64,000 nucleotides of DNA from Loripinus fragilis (lineage: Eukaryota; Mollusca; Bivalvia; Lucinida; Lucinidae), in assembly GCA_964019695.1 (NCBI GenBank), contig OZ026519.1:27867213-27931212 (forward strand), read 5' to 3'. The notes beneath the pieces were generated by a model, which made no database searches, was not told the origin of the DNA, and saw only the letters and a list, made by a program, of their open reading frames with translations. This document shows, in pieces, positions 60,601 through 63,570 of the stretch. A program made the position numbers and the translations under genes. The stretch's first letter is position 1. Each line of letters opens with the position of its first letter.

Positions 60601-63230
60601 TAGTATTTTTGGAGTTTTTGCAGCTCAAAATACATGTATTGGAAAAAGATGAAGGTTAAGACTAAAGGATATCATTCTAGCACCACGGGTTAACTGGGCA
60701 TACTTGTTTAAACAGTAACTTTGTGCAAACATATACCAATTTATACCAATTTCTAATTAGCTGCCTCGTGTTTGTGTTTCAGATGAATAACCAGATCAAT
60801 AGCAACAAGCCAAGATTTACGGATAGCGTTGATCGTCTTTTCATTGTGTCAGAACTGTTTGACCTTGAAGTTCTCTTCTCTGATTTGACTTTAGAAAATA
60901 CTCAAGGTATTGTAGGTGTGATTGACAAAGCATCTAATGATAAACTGTTGCATTTTGTTACAAATGAGAATAGGCTGAAGGTGATATGGCGAACAGTTGT
61001 CCAACAGGTTAACATGGATCCATTGGCTAGTGGTTTCAGAGCATTGGTATATCATTCAGGTAAGATATTTTCTGTCTGCGTATAATGAAATGTTTAACGT
61101 CTTTGAACGCGTTCAATGTCACAGGCCAATATAAAAATACTACAGGTTGATTCTTTTTCGCAATATAATGGTTTCAATTATTTTTTTAAACATTTTACAA
61201 TTACAAGAAAAAGTAAGTAAATATGACCAAGAAATACCACTATGTCATACTACAGACAATTCACCAGCACCATGAAGGATTTGATTCTTTACGTCCCTTC
61301 AACAATCTATCCGTTATGCAGGGACGGGGCTTACTGGGTTGAACCAGTACTAAGCTAGAATTTGTGTCTTGCTCAAGGACACAACGCATTGATGCCTATG
61401 AGGCTCAAACCTGTGGCCTCTCTGTCTTGAGTCAAGCACTTAACCACTGAGCTACTGCGCTCCTGCACCATGAAGGAGAGTCAAATAACACTTTAAAGTC
61501 ACAAAGTAAGGAGGCCAAAGATCAGGAATCAATACACTCAAATACCACACCTGACCCAGGACACCATATGGGAAGTGACAAAAGCCCAAGAAGACACAAG
61601 AGAGTCAGGAGGTCAGCCCTTTCCCAGCAGCTAACCGCAAGGTTGCACAGAACAGACAGCACAGTATTACAAAGATAAACATGAAACTCAAGCAACAAAA
61701 ATGATCCACAAAAGAAACATCGCCTTGGAACTGTCAGTAAGAAAATTACTTGAAGGCTTACACATGTTTGACGGTACCAAACTCACCCTTCTTTCTAATT
61801 AAAGTAAAGCAGCCAGCAGCTCGCTCCTTCTCATTGAGATTAATTCAAAACAAGAAACGACACTAAGTACTGCATACGCAAACAGGAAAAATACAAACAA
61901 TGGCACGACAACAACAGATCATACGCCTTAAAACCAACTGCAGCCAAAGCTTAGGAAAGTTAAGATGCATTTACTGGCAAAGAAAATCTTCGTCATAGCT
62001 TCTGCTTTTGTTGAAACACAAACACAGCTTAGCTTGAATGGAGGTTTTCTAACTAGACAGGTTTTTAAGCGCCCAAAACATGGACATGTCTAAAGTGATG
62101 GATAAGAAACTAATACTCATATGAAGGTGCTTTTTCCATAGTCACACCATTTTGCTTTTATAAAACGCTGGGATCAGTATCAATATTGTACAAAATACTT
62201 CAAGTAAACTGATCTAATGGAAAAATGAAAATGTGAAAATATATATGTAAATTCTTCTTGCTGTGATTGTATAACCAAGCTTCAATCCTACTCATTAGTA
62301 TAAATGTATCTCTTAACTAAATCGAACATTTTGTTATGCAAAACTCATTCAGCAAAGACAACTTTGGAAATCAAAAGGATTTACATCGAAATTTGTTTTT
62401 GTAGTTGATAAGCCAATACAAAGAGGATCTTACATGAGTTCTCATGTTTAATTGAATTCATAAAACAAGTTGGGGAAAAGAGATAAAACATGAGGCTTGC
62501 CAACCATTTTATTTCTTTTTGCAACAAGTTAAATAAATTCAATAATACAAGAGCACGAATGTTAGATTCTATTTATCATATGACATTAAGATTACTTTGA
62601 AATCTCATTTCTGACGTAAAATCTTTATAGTTTAGTCATCATGTACGCAACGTTGTTATGGACGTCATAACGTTTCCCAAAAGTCAGTAAACTACTAGTG
62701 GTTTATCGATTTTATTGCATGGCGTTTGTTCACCCCCAGGTGCAACGTCATATGATAAAGTATATCTTGTTGCACAAAAAATTCCTTAGCACGTTTTCGT
62801 GGCAACATATTGTAACATTATGTTTCTTTTTTGTTTTCAGAGGTACCAAATTGTTTGGCTGCTGTTGATTGTTCATGGGACCAAGCTCAATTATCGTCAG
62901 AGTCATTAACTGGACAATATTCTAGTTTTAGTTATAAAACATGGAAAATACTGTCGGGTCCAACGAGCTTTATTGAGATAAATTTTGATTATTTTGACAT
63001 TGGTTGTGATTTTCAATCCTTATTTGAAATAGAATTTACACCTGAAATTAAATCAACTTTTTGTAATTTGAACAGGCCAGTGCAACGTATAAGGTCATTA
63101 GCTGATTATATAGTTATTAAGTTATCTTTAAATCAAATTGCAAACATGCTAATAGAAGGATTTAGCAGCGTTTATGAAATTACTCCTAAAAAATTTACGT
63201 TGAATTGGATGATAACCAAAGAAGATGAGG
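4880..63230 (+). CDS. Partial 22-exon gene: secreted CUB/ApeC/discoidin/PAN mosaic protein
   Basis: Seen: a chain of 22 ORF segments, each bounded by AG acceptor and GT donor, that join without a frameshift or stop into 4027 coding nt (about 1342 codons, open at the 3' end). Order by residue: signal peptide 1-17; CUB1 about 22-130; CUB2 about 137-250; CUB3 about 256-371; ApeC-like 1 about 376-448; ApeC-like 2 about 467-545; unassigned 546-799; F5/8 type C about 802-950; PAN/Apple-like about 958-1045; cysteine-free CUB-like about 1050-1210; CUB-like about 1215-1335. About thirteen N-glycosylation sequons are spread over the chain. Known of the families: CUB, discoidin and PAN are extracellular binding modules; ApeC proteins of amphioxus and bivalves have been linked to bacterial cell-wall recognition. 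Inference: a secreted recognition or adhesion protein. Exon identities are from reading alone; short symmetric exons may be missed, and exon 14/15 boundaries are less certain. Confidence 0.88.
4962..5165. mobile_element. MITE, family B, copy 1
   Basis: Terminal inverted repeats: left 'ctgtcttcggggtttgcga', right 'tcgcaaccccaaagacag'. The interior has 'gcgctgatcag...gcgtaggctggtctgcgcc', a shared hairpin block. Related copies lie at about 19722-19905 (opposite orientation) and 30879-31107. Non-coding. Confidence 0.7.
5549..6096. mobile_element. Foldback MITE with about 95 bp inverted ends
   Basis: 5549-5650 (cacagtatgtaaactgaaat ... cgtgcgtaaccagttgtcgg) is mirrored at about 6005-6096 (ccgactactggttacgcacg ... 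atttcagtttacatactgtg). The roughly 350 bp loop carries no ORF of note. Lies in intron 1. Confidence 0.75.
6496..6695 (+). CDS. Exon 2: CUB1, N-terminal half
   Basis: The acceptor ttctattccag is followed by an ORF with the CUB signature: DKCGG, a glycine/proline turn (GWFSPPDWDEDG), QCYWTI, then LEFDTTCGYDY at the calcium-binding loop. Sequon NLT. Phase 1 in, phase 0 out (GCG|gtaatt). The missing second half is supplied by exon 3. The Y-C-x-W core and the acidic residues before the third Cys make this a calcium-binding-type CUB. Confidence 0.9.
6696..9748. other. Intron 2 content: dispersed repeats and a SINE
   Basis: No gene. Contains a repeat at about 6835-7000 related to 8740-9040 and 18780-18930; a CRE-rich block (TGACGTCA at 7071, 7096 and 7270); a doubled near-palindrome at 7441-7500; and a tRNA-derived SINE at 8392-8580 next to a repeat shared with 1216-1370. 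Several ORFs of 60-105 codons here lie in these repeats and lack splice or domain support. Confidence 0.6.
8392..8580 (-). mobile_element. tRNA-derived SINE, copy 1
   Basis: On the minus strand the head reads gcgcagtggctcaatggtag (A-box-like) and ends in a B-box-like gggttctagcc, followed by a tail with 'tccttgagcaagacac' and 'ggttcaaccca'. Copies at 33668-33852 and 61275-61465 share head and tail. These are pol III retroposons, not functional tRNAs. Confidence 0.7.
9749..9893 (+). CDS. Exon 3: CUB1, C-terminal half
   Basis: Acceptor tattttag|GTA; encodes VYYESVFLGKYCGS, a strand ending FRIYFNSDATL and GEGFNVTYEI. These are the fourth CUB cysteine (CG), the YFxSD calcium-ligand strand and the closing GFxxxY strand. 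Phase 0 in, phase 1 out (GAAG|gtattg). Completes four-cysteine CUB1 with exon 2. Sequon NVT. Confidence 0.87.
10388..11180. mobile_element. Inverted-repeat element (MITE-like)
   Basis: The left arm 'ggatccagaaagttttgtca...tgacaacgtttt' (about 10395-10445) is mirrored at about 11128-11172 (aacgttgtcagagttgga...tgacaaaactatctggat). Inside, paired hairpins 'gccagcaacacgcc...ggcgtttcgctggc' (10501-10538) and a related one near 11020-11055 are also inverted. No transposase ORF. Confidence 0.6.
12078..13432. mobile_element. TA-flanked TIR element, mariner-sized, no transposase recognised
   Basis: Left end TA-tgagggtcatttggaaagtt and right end aactttcctaatgcacctcg-TA are imperfect inverted repeats of about 35 bp. 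The 1.35 kb length and TA flanks match full mariner elements, yet I find no DDE/D transposase in any frame; only short ORFs lacking motifs. Confidence 0.65.
13781..13997. mobile_element. Foldback MITE, family A, copy 2, abutting an exon
   Basis: Starts gccgcgacatgagatttcca and ends in the inverse ggaaatcacatgtcgtggc. Same interior as the 1681 copy. It ends only 9 bp before exon 4, so the branch-point region of that acceptor must lie inside the element. Confidence 0.75.
14007..14200 (+). CDS. Exon 4: CUB2, N-terminal half
   Basis: Acceptor ttatttgtag; encodes QCGEIL, INCYWTI and NCTTDF, the first three CUB cysteines, with sequons NST and NCT. The acidic residues at the calcium site are weaker than in CUB1 (WDGTNCTTD). 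Phase 1 in, phase 0 out (AAG|gtaaat). Same exon design as exons 2 and 6. Confidence 0.88.
14951..15470. repeat. Composite dispersed repeat, family R1, long copy
   Basis: Begins at 'agggcgcaaagatcaggaatcg', runs through 'gagccaagaggtcagccctt' and continues into a second block (about 15240-15440). The same two blocks occur in inverted order at 47735-48345. The 226-codon minus ORF over 15247-15927 comes partly from this repeat and is not credible as a gene. Confidence 0.65.
16627..16792 (+). CDS. Exon 5: CUB2, C-terminal half
   Basis: Acceptor tctattttag|GTA; encodes VIDGHSDSSDLIGRFCGT, then HVHYRSGGDRPANGFNATYY. This has the CUB 'xxDG...GxFCG' strand and closing GFxxxY. Sequon NAT. Phase 0 in, phase 1 out (GAAG|gtacgt). 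The YxSD calcium ligand seen in CUB1 and CUB3 is RSGGD here, so calcium binding is less clear. Confidence 0.88.
17652..17851 (+). CDS. Exon 6: CUB3, N-terminal half
   Basis: Acceptor ctgtcctttag; encodes ECGGIIVNNTG, MSPDYNGDGMYDD, ACHWTI and VEDDSSCKYDN, with three CUB cysteines and a strong acidic calcium loop. Phase 1 in, phase 0 out (AAG|gtaata). Its 200 nt length and layout (xDGxY) match exon 2, suggesting duplication of a two-exon CUB unit. Confidence 0.9.
17852..19963. other. Intron 6 content: repeats only
   Basis: A degraded family R2 repeat around 17930-18060, a 46 bp exact duplicate (18466-18511) of 16832-16877, a dispersed block at 18780-18930 related to 8930-9040, and a family B MITE at about 19722-19905. 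No gene seen. Confidence 0.55.
19722..19905. mobile_element. MITE, family B, copy 3 (inverted orientation)
   Basis: Reads as the reverse of the 4962 copy: tttgcgaactacaaa, cagcctgcacatctgtgcag, cgcctttgt, then 'tagctagtctcagaagcgga' and 'ggtttaagagtcactttgtc'. Ends about 60 bp before exon 7. Confidence 0.6.
19964..20126 (+). CDS. Exon 7: CUB3, C-terminal half
   Basis: Acceptor ctcattttag|GTG; encodes VFDGPNQGNPLIGTYCGE, LHVTFDSDNTI and SGFVLGF: the classic VxDG...YCG, xFxSD and GFxxxF strands. Phase 0 in, phase 1 out (GAAG|gtactt). The best-conserved CUB half in the gene. Confidence 0.92.
20508..20745. repeat. Dispersed repeat, family R1
   Basis: 'gggtgcaaagatcaggaata' through 'gaaccaagaggtcaaccctt' to 'ggcttaaacgggttga'. 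Same family as 14951-15190, 24150-24340, 35205-35370, 61500-61800 and, inverted, 42515-42782 and 48060-48345. Its 3' end lies about 150 bp before exon 8. Confidence 0.65.
20896..21252 (+). CDS. Exon 8: ApeC-like module 1 and start of module 2
   Basis: The acceptor ttttag is followed by a clean ORF. Module 1: EWPDGDYAIPMPIQGCP, WLEGYINITFP, LGPFGKRSYQLNFCIK. Module 2 opens EWPRGTYAIYK...ECPHG. The WPxGxYxI...CP opening and the YxxxFCxK close are ApeC (apextrin C-terminal) hallmarks. Between them is a Cys-pair linker (DRCDNNPDW). Phase 1 both ends (CATG|gtgagt). ApeC assignment is from remembered motif, not a profile search; the repeated WPxGxY opening in one exon is direct observation. Confidence 0.82.
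21620..21912. repeat. Dispersed repeat, family R2
   Basis: Core 'caatcatcttgatggggaag' followed by 'cttcctcatggtgccatggt' and 'tgatcatgcacactt'. Same family at about 11285-11530, 28680-28870, 31905-32230, 57245-57325 and, inverted, 35765-36125 and 45870-45960. SINE-like size and tail; no coding content. Confidence 0.65.
22043..23127. mobile_element. 1.1 kb TIR element carrying a tRNA-like sequence, copy 1
   Basis: Ends are inverted repeats: left 'ttaaggacatatgctac', right 'gccgcatatgtctttaa'. The entire element recurs in reverse complement at about 51888-52961. It contains a tRNA-Arg-like stretch on the minus strand. No transposase ORF, so it is non-autonomous. Confidence 0.75.
22704..22776 (-). 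pseudogene. tRNA-Arg(ACG)-like sequence inside a transposon
   Basis: Minus strand: gacctcgtagcctagtggtt (A-box-like), anticodon arm ctggc-tacgaa-gccag, B-box-like ggattgattcc. The acceptor stem ends do not pair, the anticodon loop is not canonical, and the whole lies in a repeat, so this is not a working tRNA gene. The sister copy is at 52229-52301 on the plus strand with tacaaa in the loop. Confidence 0.6.
24150..24340. repeat. Dispersed repeat, family R1
   Basis: 'gggcaaaaatcaggaatcga' to 'gagccaagaggtcagccctt' and 'gcacgaaagcataacaaaaa'. Clear member of the R1 family. Confidence 0.65.
25864..26270 (+). pseudogene. Unidentified coding-like fragment in two pieces
   Basis: 25864-26034 reads as a normal-looking protein segment ending VIDG-free LTFGKMQ before a possible donor (caa|gtaata). 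About 26180-26270 continues with RVHLSTDEPAVSWMLELFGE then a stop. Composition is unlike the surrounding AT-rich noise. I do not recognise the family. It could be a decayed gene or transposon fragment; it shows no tie to the mosaic gene. Confidence 0.25.
26800..27018. mobile_element. Foldback MITE, family A, copy 3
   Basis: Interior 'cagcctgcgcatacacgcag', 'ctttgctagtcac' and the right end 'ttgttggaaatcacatgtcg' match the 1681 copy; the left end is diverged. Confidence 0.65.
27694..27911 (+). CDS. Exon 9: ApeC-like module 2, remainder
   Basis: Acceptor gatctcttttag|GA joins exon 8 to restore CPHGF, the ApeC CPxGF motif. It continues SNSYTWEPLF and closes TIDYCVKRF, matching the terminal YC/FC-K motif of module 1. 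Sequon NDT. Phase 1 in, phase 0 out (TCA|gtaagt, a strong donor). The tail DLRPPFMVLSPYSFS is not part of ApeC as I know it. Confidence 0.85.
27912..29311. other. Intron 9: R2 repeat, otherwise nothing seen
   Basis: A family R2 repeat at about 28680-28870 (caatcatattgatggggaag). No ORF with domain or splice support. Confidence 0.5.
29312..29456 (+). CDS. Exon 10: unassigned segment after ApeC
   Basis: Acceptor taattttgcag; encodes PDAHKNSPANTMLGLNNS, NEDLCLHFEIG and a hydrophobic end. Phase 0 in, phase 1 out (AAAG|gtaaga, strong donor). No domain recognised; one Cys; sequon NNS. Accepted because frame and both splice sites fit and the composition is protein-like. Confidence 0.75.
29457..31195. 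other. Intron 10: family B MITE, otherwise nothing seen
   Basis: MITE B copy 2 at 30879-31107. An ORF of 126 codons at 30573-30953 runs into the MITE and has no splice or domain support. Confidence 0.5.
30879..31107. mobile_element. MITE, family B, copy 2
   Basis: Left 'gtcacaagaaaacctgtctt', right 'aagacagggtttctcgcgtc', inverted repeats; interior 'ggcgctgatcagactgcgtg' and 'gcaggctggtctgcgccttt' as in the 4962 copy. Ends about 90 bp before exon 11. Confidence 0.7.
31196..31225 (+). CDS. Exon 11: 30-nt symmetric micro-exon
   Basis: Acceptor atattccag|AT, encodes DTEQLFKEYQ, donor CAAG|gtatgt (strong). Phase 1 at both ends, so it can be skipped without changing frame. Support is frame plus two good splice sites; its shortness keeps confidence moderate. 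Confidence 0.6.
31226..33404. other. Intron 11: R2 repeat, otherwise nothing seen
   Basis: Family R2 copy at about 31905-32230 (caatcatcttgattgggaag ... tcctcgcggtgccacagggt). A short sequence at 33062-33086 recurs at 34500-34524. No gene. Confidence 0.5.
33405..33461 (+). CDS. Exon 12: 57-nt symmetric exon
   Basis: Strong polypyrimidine acceptor (tttttttcag|AT); encodes DQNPMYSFWAFGLPVERQE; donor GAAG|gtatct. Phase 1 both ends. Aromatic-rich, no Cys, no domain recognised. Confidence 0.7.
33462..35528. other. Intron 12: SINE and R1 repeat
   Basis: tRNA-derived SINE at 33668-33852 and family R1 repeat at 35205-35370. The rest is AT-rich with no feature I can support. Confidence 0.5.
33668..33852 (-). 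mobile_element. tRNA-derived SINE, copy 2
   Basis: Plus strand 'ttttacgtcccagtcaacat' tail, 'cgaggcttgaacccacatcc' (B-box complement) and 'tctacaactgagcacctta' (A-box complement), as in copies at 8392 and 61275. Confidence 0.6.
35529..35612 (+). CDS. Exon 13: 84-nt symmetric exon
   Basis: Acceptor atctttgcaacag|AT; encodes DDILWFLYDLGQHV, VSGVRYLLTEQSF; donor TTTG|gtaaga (strong). Phase 1 both ends. Third consecutive symmetric exon beginning with a split GAT codon. No domain recognised. Confidence 0.72.
35765..36125. repeat. Family R2 repeat, inverted, with poly-G
   Basis: 'tgattaggaaataccacaat', 'ggcaccatgaggaagagcca' and 'cccaccaagatgattgcaaa' are reverse complements of the R2 core. A G-rich run (about 36053-36070) interrupts its end. 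Confidence 0.6.
36665..36912 (+). repeat. Left LTR
   Basis: 248 bp, TGGACACAAG to GCACGAACA, apparently identical to the right LTR at 39311-39558. Confidence 0.88.
36972..38258 (+). pseudogene. gag-like ORF of the BEL/Pao-type element (interrupted)
   Basis: 428 codons from an ATG 60 bp after the left LTR. The C-terminal half (from PVQIPTFSGDK through SYSSWKAAF to the leucine-rich segment ending near residue 400) fits the DUF1759-type gag of BEL/Pao elements as I remember it. The frame stops at a TGA (38256-38258), beyond which the same frame stays open and encodes the zinc knuckle. I describe the break only; whether the stop is a mutation or tolerated is unknown. Confidence 0.75.
38259..39134 (+). 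pseudogene. gag zinc-knuckle segment after the in-frame stop
   Basis: Same frame as the upstream gag ORF. Shows CYRCLAEGHHGKSC at 38388-38429, an exact C-x2-C-x4-H-x4-C knuckle, preceded by a CxxC...C and followed by a Cys/His cluster, as in BEL/Pao gag. The final roughly 190 codons match nothing I know and may be the remains left after loss of pol. Confidence 0.7.
39311..39558 (+). repeat. Right LTR
   Basis: 248 bp, preceded by a polypurine tract and followed by the CCTAT target duplication. Confidence 0.88.
39831..40138 (+). CDS. Exon 14: unassigned extracellular segment
   Basis: Acceptor ttgtattctag|AT; encodes DDEFIAELRMPSLLL, RHGAFVCLSHVI, IDVHCLNKPS, RNSTSSLWLFSDGG, then KIISYEETILSSSAPIQ before CAG|gtttag (phase 0). 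An alternative donor after GGAG at 40085 (gtaaaa, phase 1) would skip exon 15 and join exon 16 directly, also in frame. I prefer the longer form because the extra codons look coding and give a 1-0-1 pair like the other modules. Two Cys; sequon NST; no domain recognised. Confidence 0.7.
40688..40766 (+). CDS. Exon 15 (tentative)
   Basis: Acceptor atagcttcag; encodes DTSLSFDKNADDTCNYTGIE and GQIALL; donor CTAG|gtttgc (weak). Phase 0 in, phase 1 out, so it fits only with the long form of exon 14. Composition is clearly protein-like (Asp, Asn, Cys, sequon NYT). The weak donor is the main doubt. Confidence 0.5.
41270..42090. repeat. Diverged tandem repeat, unit about 150-190 bp, 4-5 copies
   Basis: Each unit has 'aaatgc(t/g)tag...gtgt(c/t)t(g/a)gtttgtgtaatct' and later 'tgattgtt...acattga...atgtgcacctyytattttg'. 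Unit starts at 41291, 41472, 41624 and 41801, with a more diverged one near 41985. Spacing 182, 152, 177 and about 185 bp. Confidence 0.75.
42515..42782. repeat. Dispersed repeat, family R1, inverted
   Basis: 'aaagggctgacctctgggct', 'ctgggtcaggtgtggtgctt' and 'caattcctgatctttgtctt' are the reverse of the R1 core. Adjoins another repeat at 42825. Confidence 0.65.
42825..43150. repeat. Repeat with AGGTCA half-sites; inverted partner at 46910-47280
   Basis: Shares 'ttggcatttttgagtaca', 'ggggtggatgcca' and 'aggtcaaaggtca' (42938-42950) with the reverse complement near 47140-47270. A second 'atcaaaggtcat' lies near 43100. The pair is about 4 kb apart in opposite orientation. Confidence 0.55.
46910..47280. 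repeat. Inverted partner of the 42825 repeat
   Basis: 'gcactcgatgacctttgacc' (46951-46970) and 'gcactcaatgacctttgacc' (47131-47150), then 'ggcatccacccct' and 'tactcaaaaatgccaa', the reverse of 42825-42960. Confidence 0.55.
47735..48345. repeat. Composite R1 repeat, long inverted copy
   Basis: 'gacttatctatggatgaaac' through 'ctaggagatgatacatcaat' matches the reverse of 15240-15440; 48060-48345 matches the reverse of the R1 core. So the two blocks move or persist together. Confidence 0.65.
48565..48604. repeat. GT microsatellite
   Basis: About 20 GT units with one TT interruption, about 100 bp before the exon 16 acceptor. Confidence 0.95.
48704..48864 (+). CDS. Exon 16: F5/8 type C (discoidin), first third
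   Basis: Acceptor ttattcattgcag|AG; encodes TTCGQEMGLKDGFIENFQLS, a run SSSTEDPKYPHSAVR and GWCSDIDEENPYFQ. This is the discoidin opening (C...MGxxxGxIxxxxxxSS, then xAxR...GWC). Phase 1 in, phase 0 out (CAG|gtttta). Confidence 0.87.
49720..49910. mobile_element. Foldback MITE, family A, copy 4 (inverted, shortened)
   Basis: 'gtgacacgtgatttcctaca' at the left, 'ttgttggaaatctcatgtca' at the right, and interior blocks of family A in reverse order with an internal loss. Ends about 56 bp before exon 17. Confidence 0.65.
49967..50113 (+). CDS. Exon 17: F5/8 type C, middle third
   Basis: Acceptor acttttttgcag; encodes VDMLRPTVVEGVQIF, then FFAFAFQFTNDSSEF. This matches the discoidin 'QVDLxxxxxVxGVxxxG' strand and the later 'fxxxYSxDg' strand, with Gln from exon 16. 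Sequon NDS. Phase 0 at both ends (GAG|gtaatg). Confidence 0.87.
50114..51375. other. Intron 17: nothing recognised
   Basis: AT-rich, no ORF with support and no clear repeat family. Confidence 0.5.
51376..51532 (+). CDS. Exon 18: F5/8 type C, last third
   Basis: Acceptor gtatattttag; encodes YALQGLDDEMTIYFSKPI, MARYLRINIQS and FEIIGC. The ARYxRI strand and closing (E)xxGC are hallmark discoidin features. Phase 0 in, phase 1 out (GAAG|gtatat). A 1-0-0-1 module overall. Confidence 0.9.
51888..52961. mobile_element. TIR element with tRNA-like sequence, copy 2 (inverted relative to 22 kb copy)
   Basis: Starts 'ttaaagacatatgcggctat' and ends 'agcatatgtccttaa', the reverse complement of 22043-23127 over nearly all its length, with small differences. 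The tRNA-like part is at 52229-52301 on the plus strand. Confidence 0.75.
53113..54451 (+). mobile_element. Decayed mariner transposon, TA-flanked
   Basis: The left end TA-cgaggatgggatcaaaagta is mirrored by tacttttgatcccgccctcg-TA at the right. About 1.34 kb, the full length of a mariner. Transposase remnants fill the interior in the plus orientation but in several frames with stops. Confidence 0.88.
53305..54340 (+). pseudogene. Mariner transposase pseudogene
   Basis: The N-terminal region resembles mariner transposase (DIKTRALL, ALSFSTV) before stops. 53688-53897 reads LNEEQK...VVTYDESWMHYLEP with the first catalytic Asp at 53793-53795. A frame change leads to RPCIAKR...VMYAIFF (53866 on). 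HDNASSHK has the second Asp at 54077-54079, and YSPDLVPCDFFLFP the third at 54183-54185. Spacing fits DD34D of mariner apart from a 1 nt indel. Multiple frameshifts and stops: inactive. Confidence 0.85.
55766..56460. mobile_element. TIR element with CG-rich inverted ends
   Basis: Left 'taccgtaaaataggaaatac' with 'tttcgcgatatttcgcggt'; right 'cgcgaaaatattccattgta' ending 'tggta'. The ends are imperfect inverted repeats of about 80 bp. No transposase ORF. Confidence 0.6.
56677..56955 (+). CDS. Exon 19: PAN/Apple-like domain
   Basis: Acceptor tttctattgcag|GT; one exon of 93 codons, phase 1 at both ends. Six cysteines: MQCND, YECSSICQ, TKCSLL, EHCQWYD and KLCPA. The core CxxxC...C...CxWY and a single symmetric exon fit PAN/Apple modules. 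Sequon NIS. The donor GCAG|gttcga is weak but frame continuity with exon 20 supports it. Confidence 0.78.
57245..57325. repeat. Family R2 repeat fragment
   Basis: 'cctcaaggtgccatgggctg' and 'tttcctgatcatactcactt', the 3' part of R2. Confidence 0.55.
57802..58019 (+). CDS. Exon 20: cysteine-free CUB-like module, first half
   Basis: Acceptor acttttttccag; encodes NDPGIIVSPSYPFHYASG, LQIWDIFYG and LYISLALLNISFDRNK. The GxxxSPxYPxxY and W-x-I strands are CUB-like, but the usual Cys before W and before the loop are absent. Phase 1 in, phase 0 out (AAG|gtacac), as in CUB1-3. Sequons NSS and NIS. Confidence 0.78.
58020..60782. other. Intron 20: tandem duplication, otherwise little
   Basis: A two-copy tandem repeat at 60118-60295 and 60391-60565; TGACGTCA at 58876 and 59595; a short R1-like tag at 59350-59385. 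No gene. Confidence 0.5.
60118..60565. repeat. Two-copy tandem duplication, period about 273 bp
   Basis: Both copies contain 'gatcc/atccttcaga(a/c)atagaga', 'aaacagcaga', 'tagcaccggcttaagc' and 'ttctgctttctgt(c/t)agaacc'. About 85% alike by eye. Confidence 0.7.
60783..61059 (+). CDS. Exon 21: cysteine-free CUB-like module, second half
   Basis: Acceptor tttgtgtttcag; encodes RLFIVSELFDLEVLFSDLTL, LHFVTNENRLKVIW and ASGFRALVYHS. The closing GFxAxxY is the CUB end signature; no Cys in the whole exon. Phase 0 in, phase 1 out (TCAG|gtaaga, strong). At 92 codons it is longer than the second halves of CUB1-3 (48-55). Confidence 0.78.
61275..61465 (-). mobile_element. tRNA-derived SINE, copy 3
   Basis: 'ctttacgtcccttcaacaat', 'gtgtcttgctcaaggacaca' and 'taaccactgagctactgcgc'; head and tail match the 8392 copy closely. 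Confidence 0.7.
61500..61800. repeat. Dispersed repeat, family R1
   Basis: 'gatcaggaatcaatacactc', 'cacacctgacccaggacacc' and 'caggaggtcagccctttccc', ending near 'tttgacggtaccaaactcac'. Confidence 0.65.
62841..63230 (+). CDS. Exon 22: CUB-like domain in a single exon
   Basis: Acceptor tttgttttcag|AG; 130 codons, phase 1 at both ends (GAGG|gtacgt). Encodes NCLAAVDCSW, W-K-I-LSGP, IEINFDYFDIGCDFQSLFEI, STFCNLNRPVQRI, IVIKLS and EGFSSVYEI. The order W-I..., C at the loop, FCN (for YCG), GFxxxY is CUB-like but diverged and unsplit. The gene must continue, as no stop is reached before the donor. Confidence 0.8.
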
Positions 63231-63291
63231 GTACGTATAGATTTTATGTGTTTTTCATAATATTGCTATAAATTGATTTTTTAATTTTCAG

Positions 63292-63570
63292 GTTTTACGT
63301 CCAAGTCAAGAGCTATGGTCATGCCAAAATGGTCAGTTTACCCAACCACACCTTTTTCATGTGCAAGCTTGACTAAGCGGTTGAGCAGAACTTAATGCAC
63401 AAACTTTTGCTTGTAGTTGACAACAAACCTTTTTGAATCAGCTGAAGAATGAGAATGATCGTAGCTATTATTTCATGATCATGAAAGTATGGGACTGGGC
63501 TGGGATCGAATTCACATCCCCTGGATCTGAAGTCAGACTTTCTAACAACTGTACTACGGTGTCCAGTGCT
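63292..63570 (-). mobile_element. Probable tRNA-derived SINE, copy 4
   Basis: The 'ttttacgtccaagtcaag' start resembles the tail of the other SINEs, and 'gggatcgaattcacatcccc' and 'aacaactgtactacggtgtc' resemble complements of B- and A-boxes. More diverged than the other copies. 63571-64000 shows nothing I can name. Confidence 0.45.

Larger units (their letters stand above)
61060..62840. other. Intron 21: SINE and R1 repeat
   Basis: SINE at 61275-61465 and R1 at 61500-61800. Nothing else recognised. Confidence 0.5.

Noticed and set aside
63292..63395. Possible terminal exon after exon 22 (acceptor attttcag, phase 1, 34 codons to TAA)
   Set aside because: The start resembles the tail of the SINE family found at 8392, 33668 and 61275, and tRNA-like boxes follow at 63490-63570, so it is more likely a SINE.
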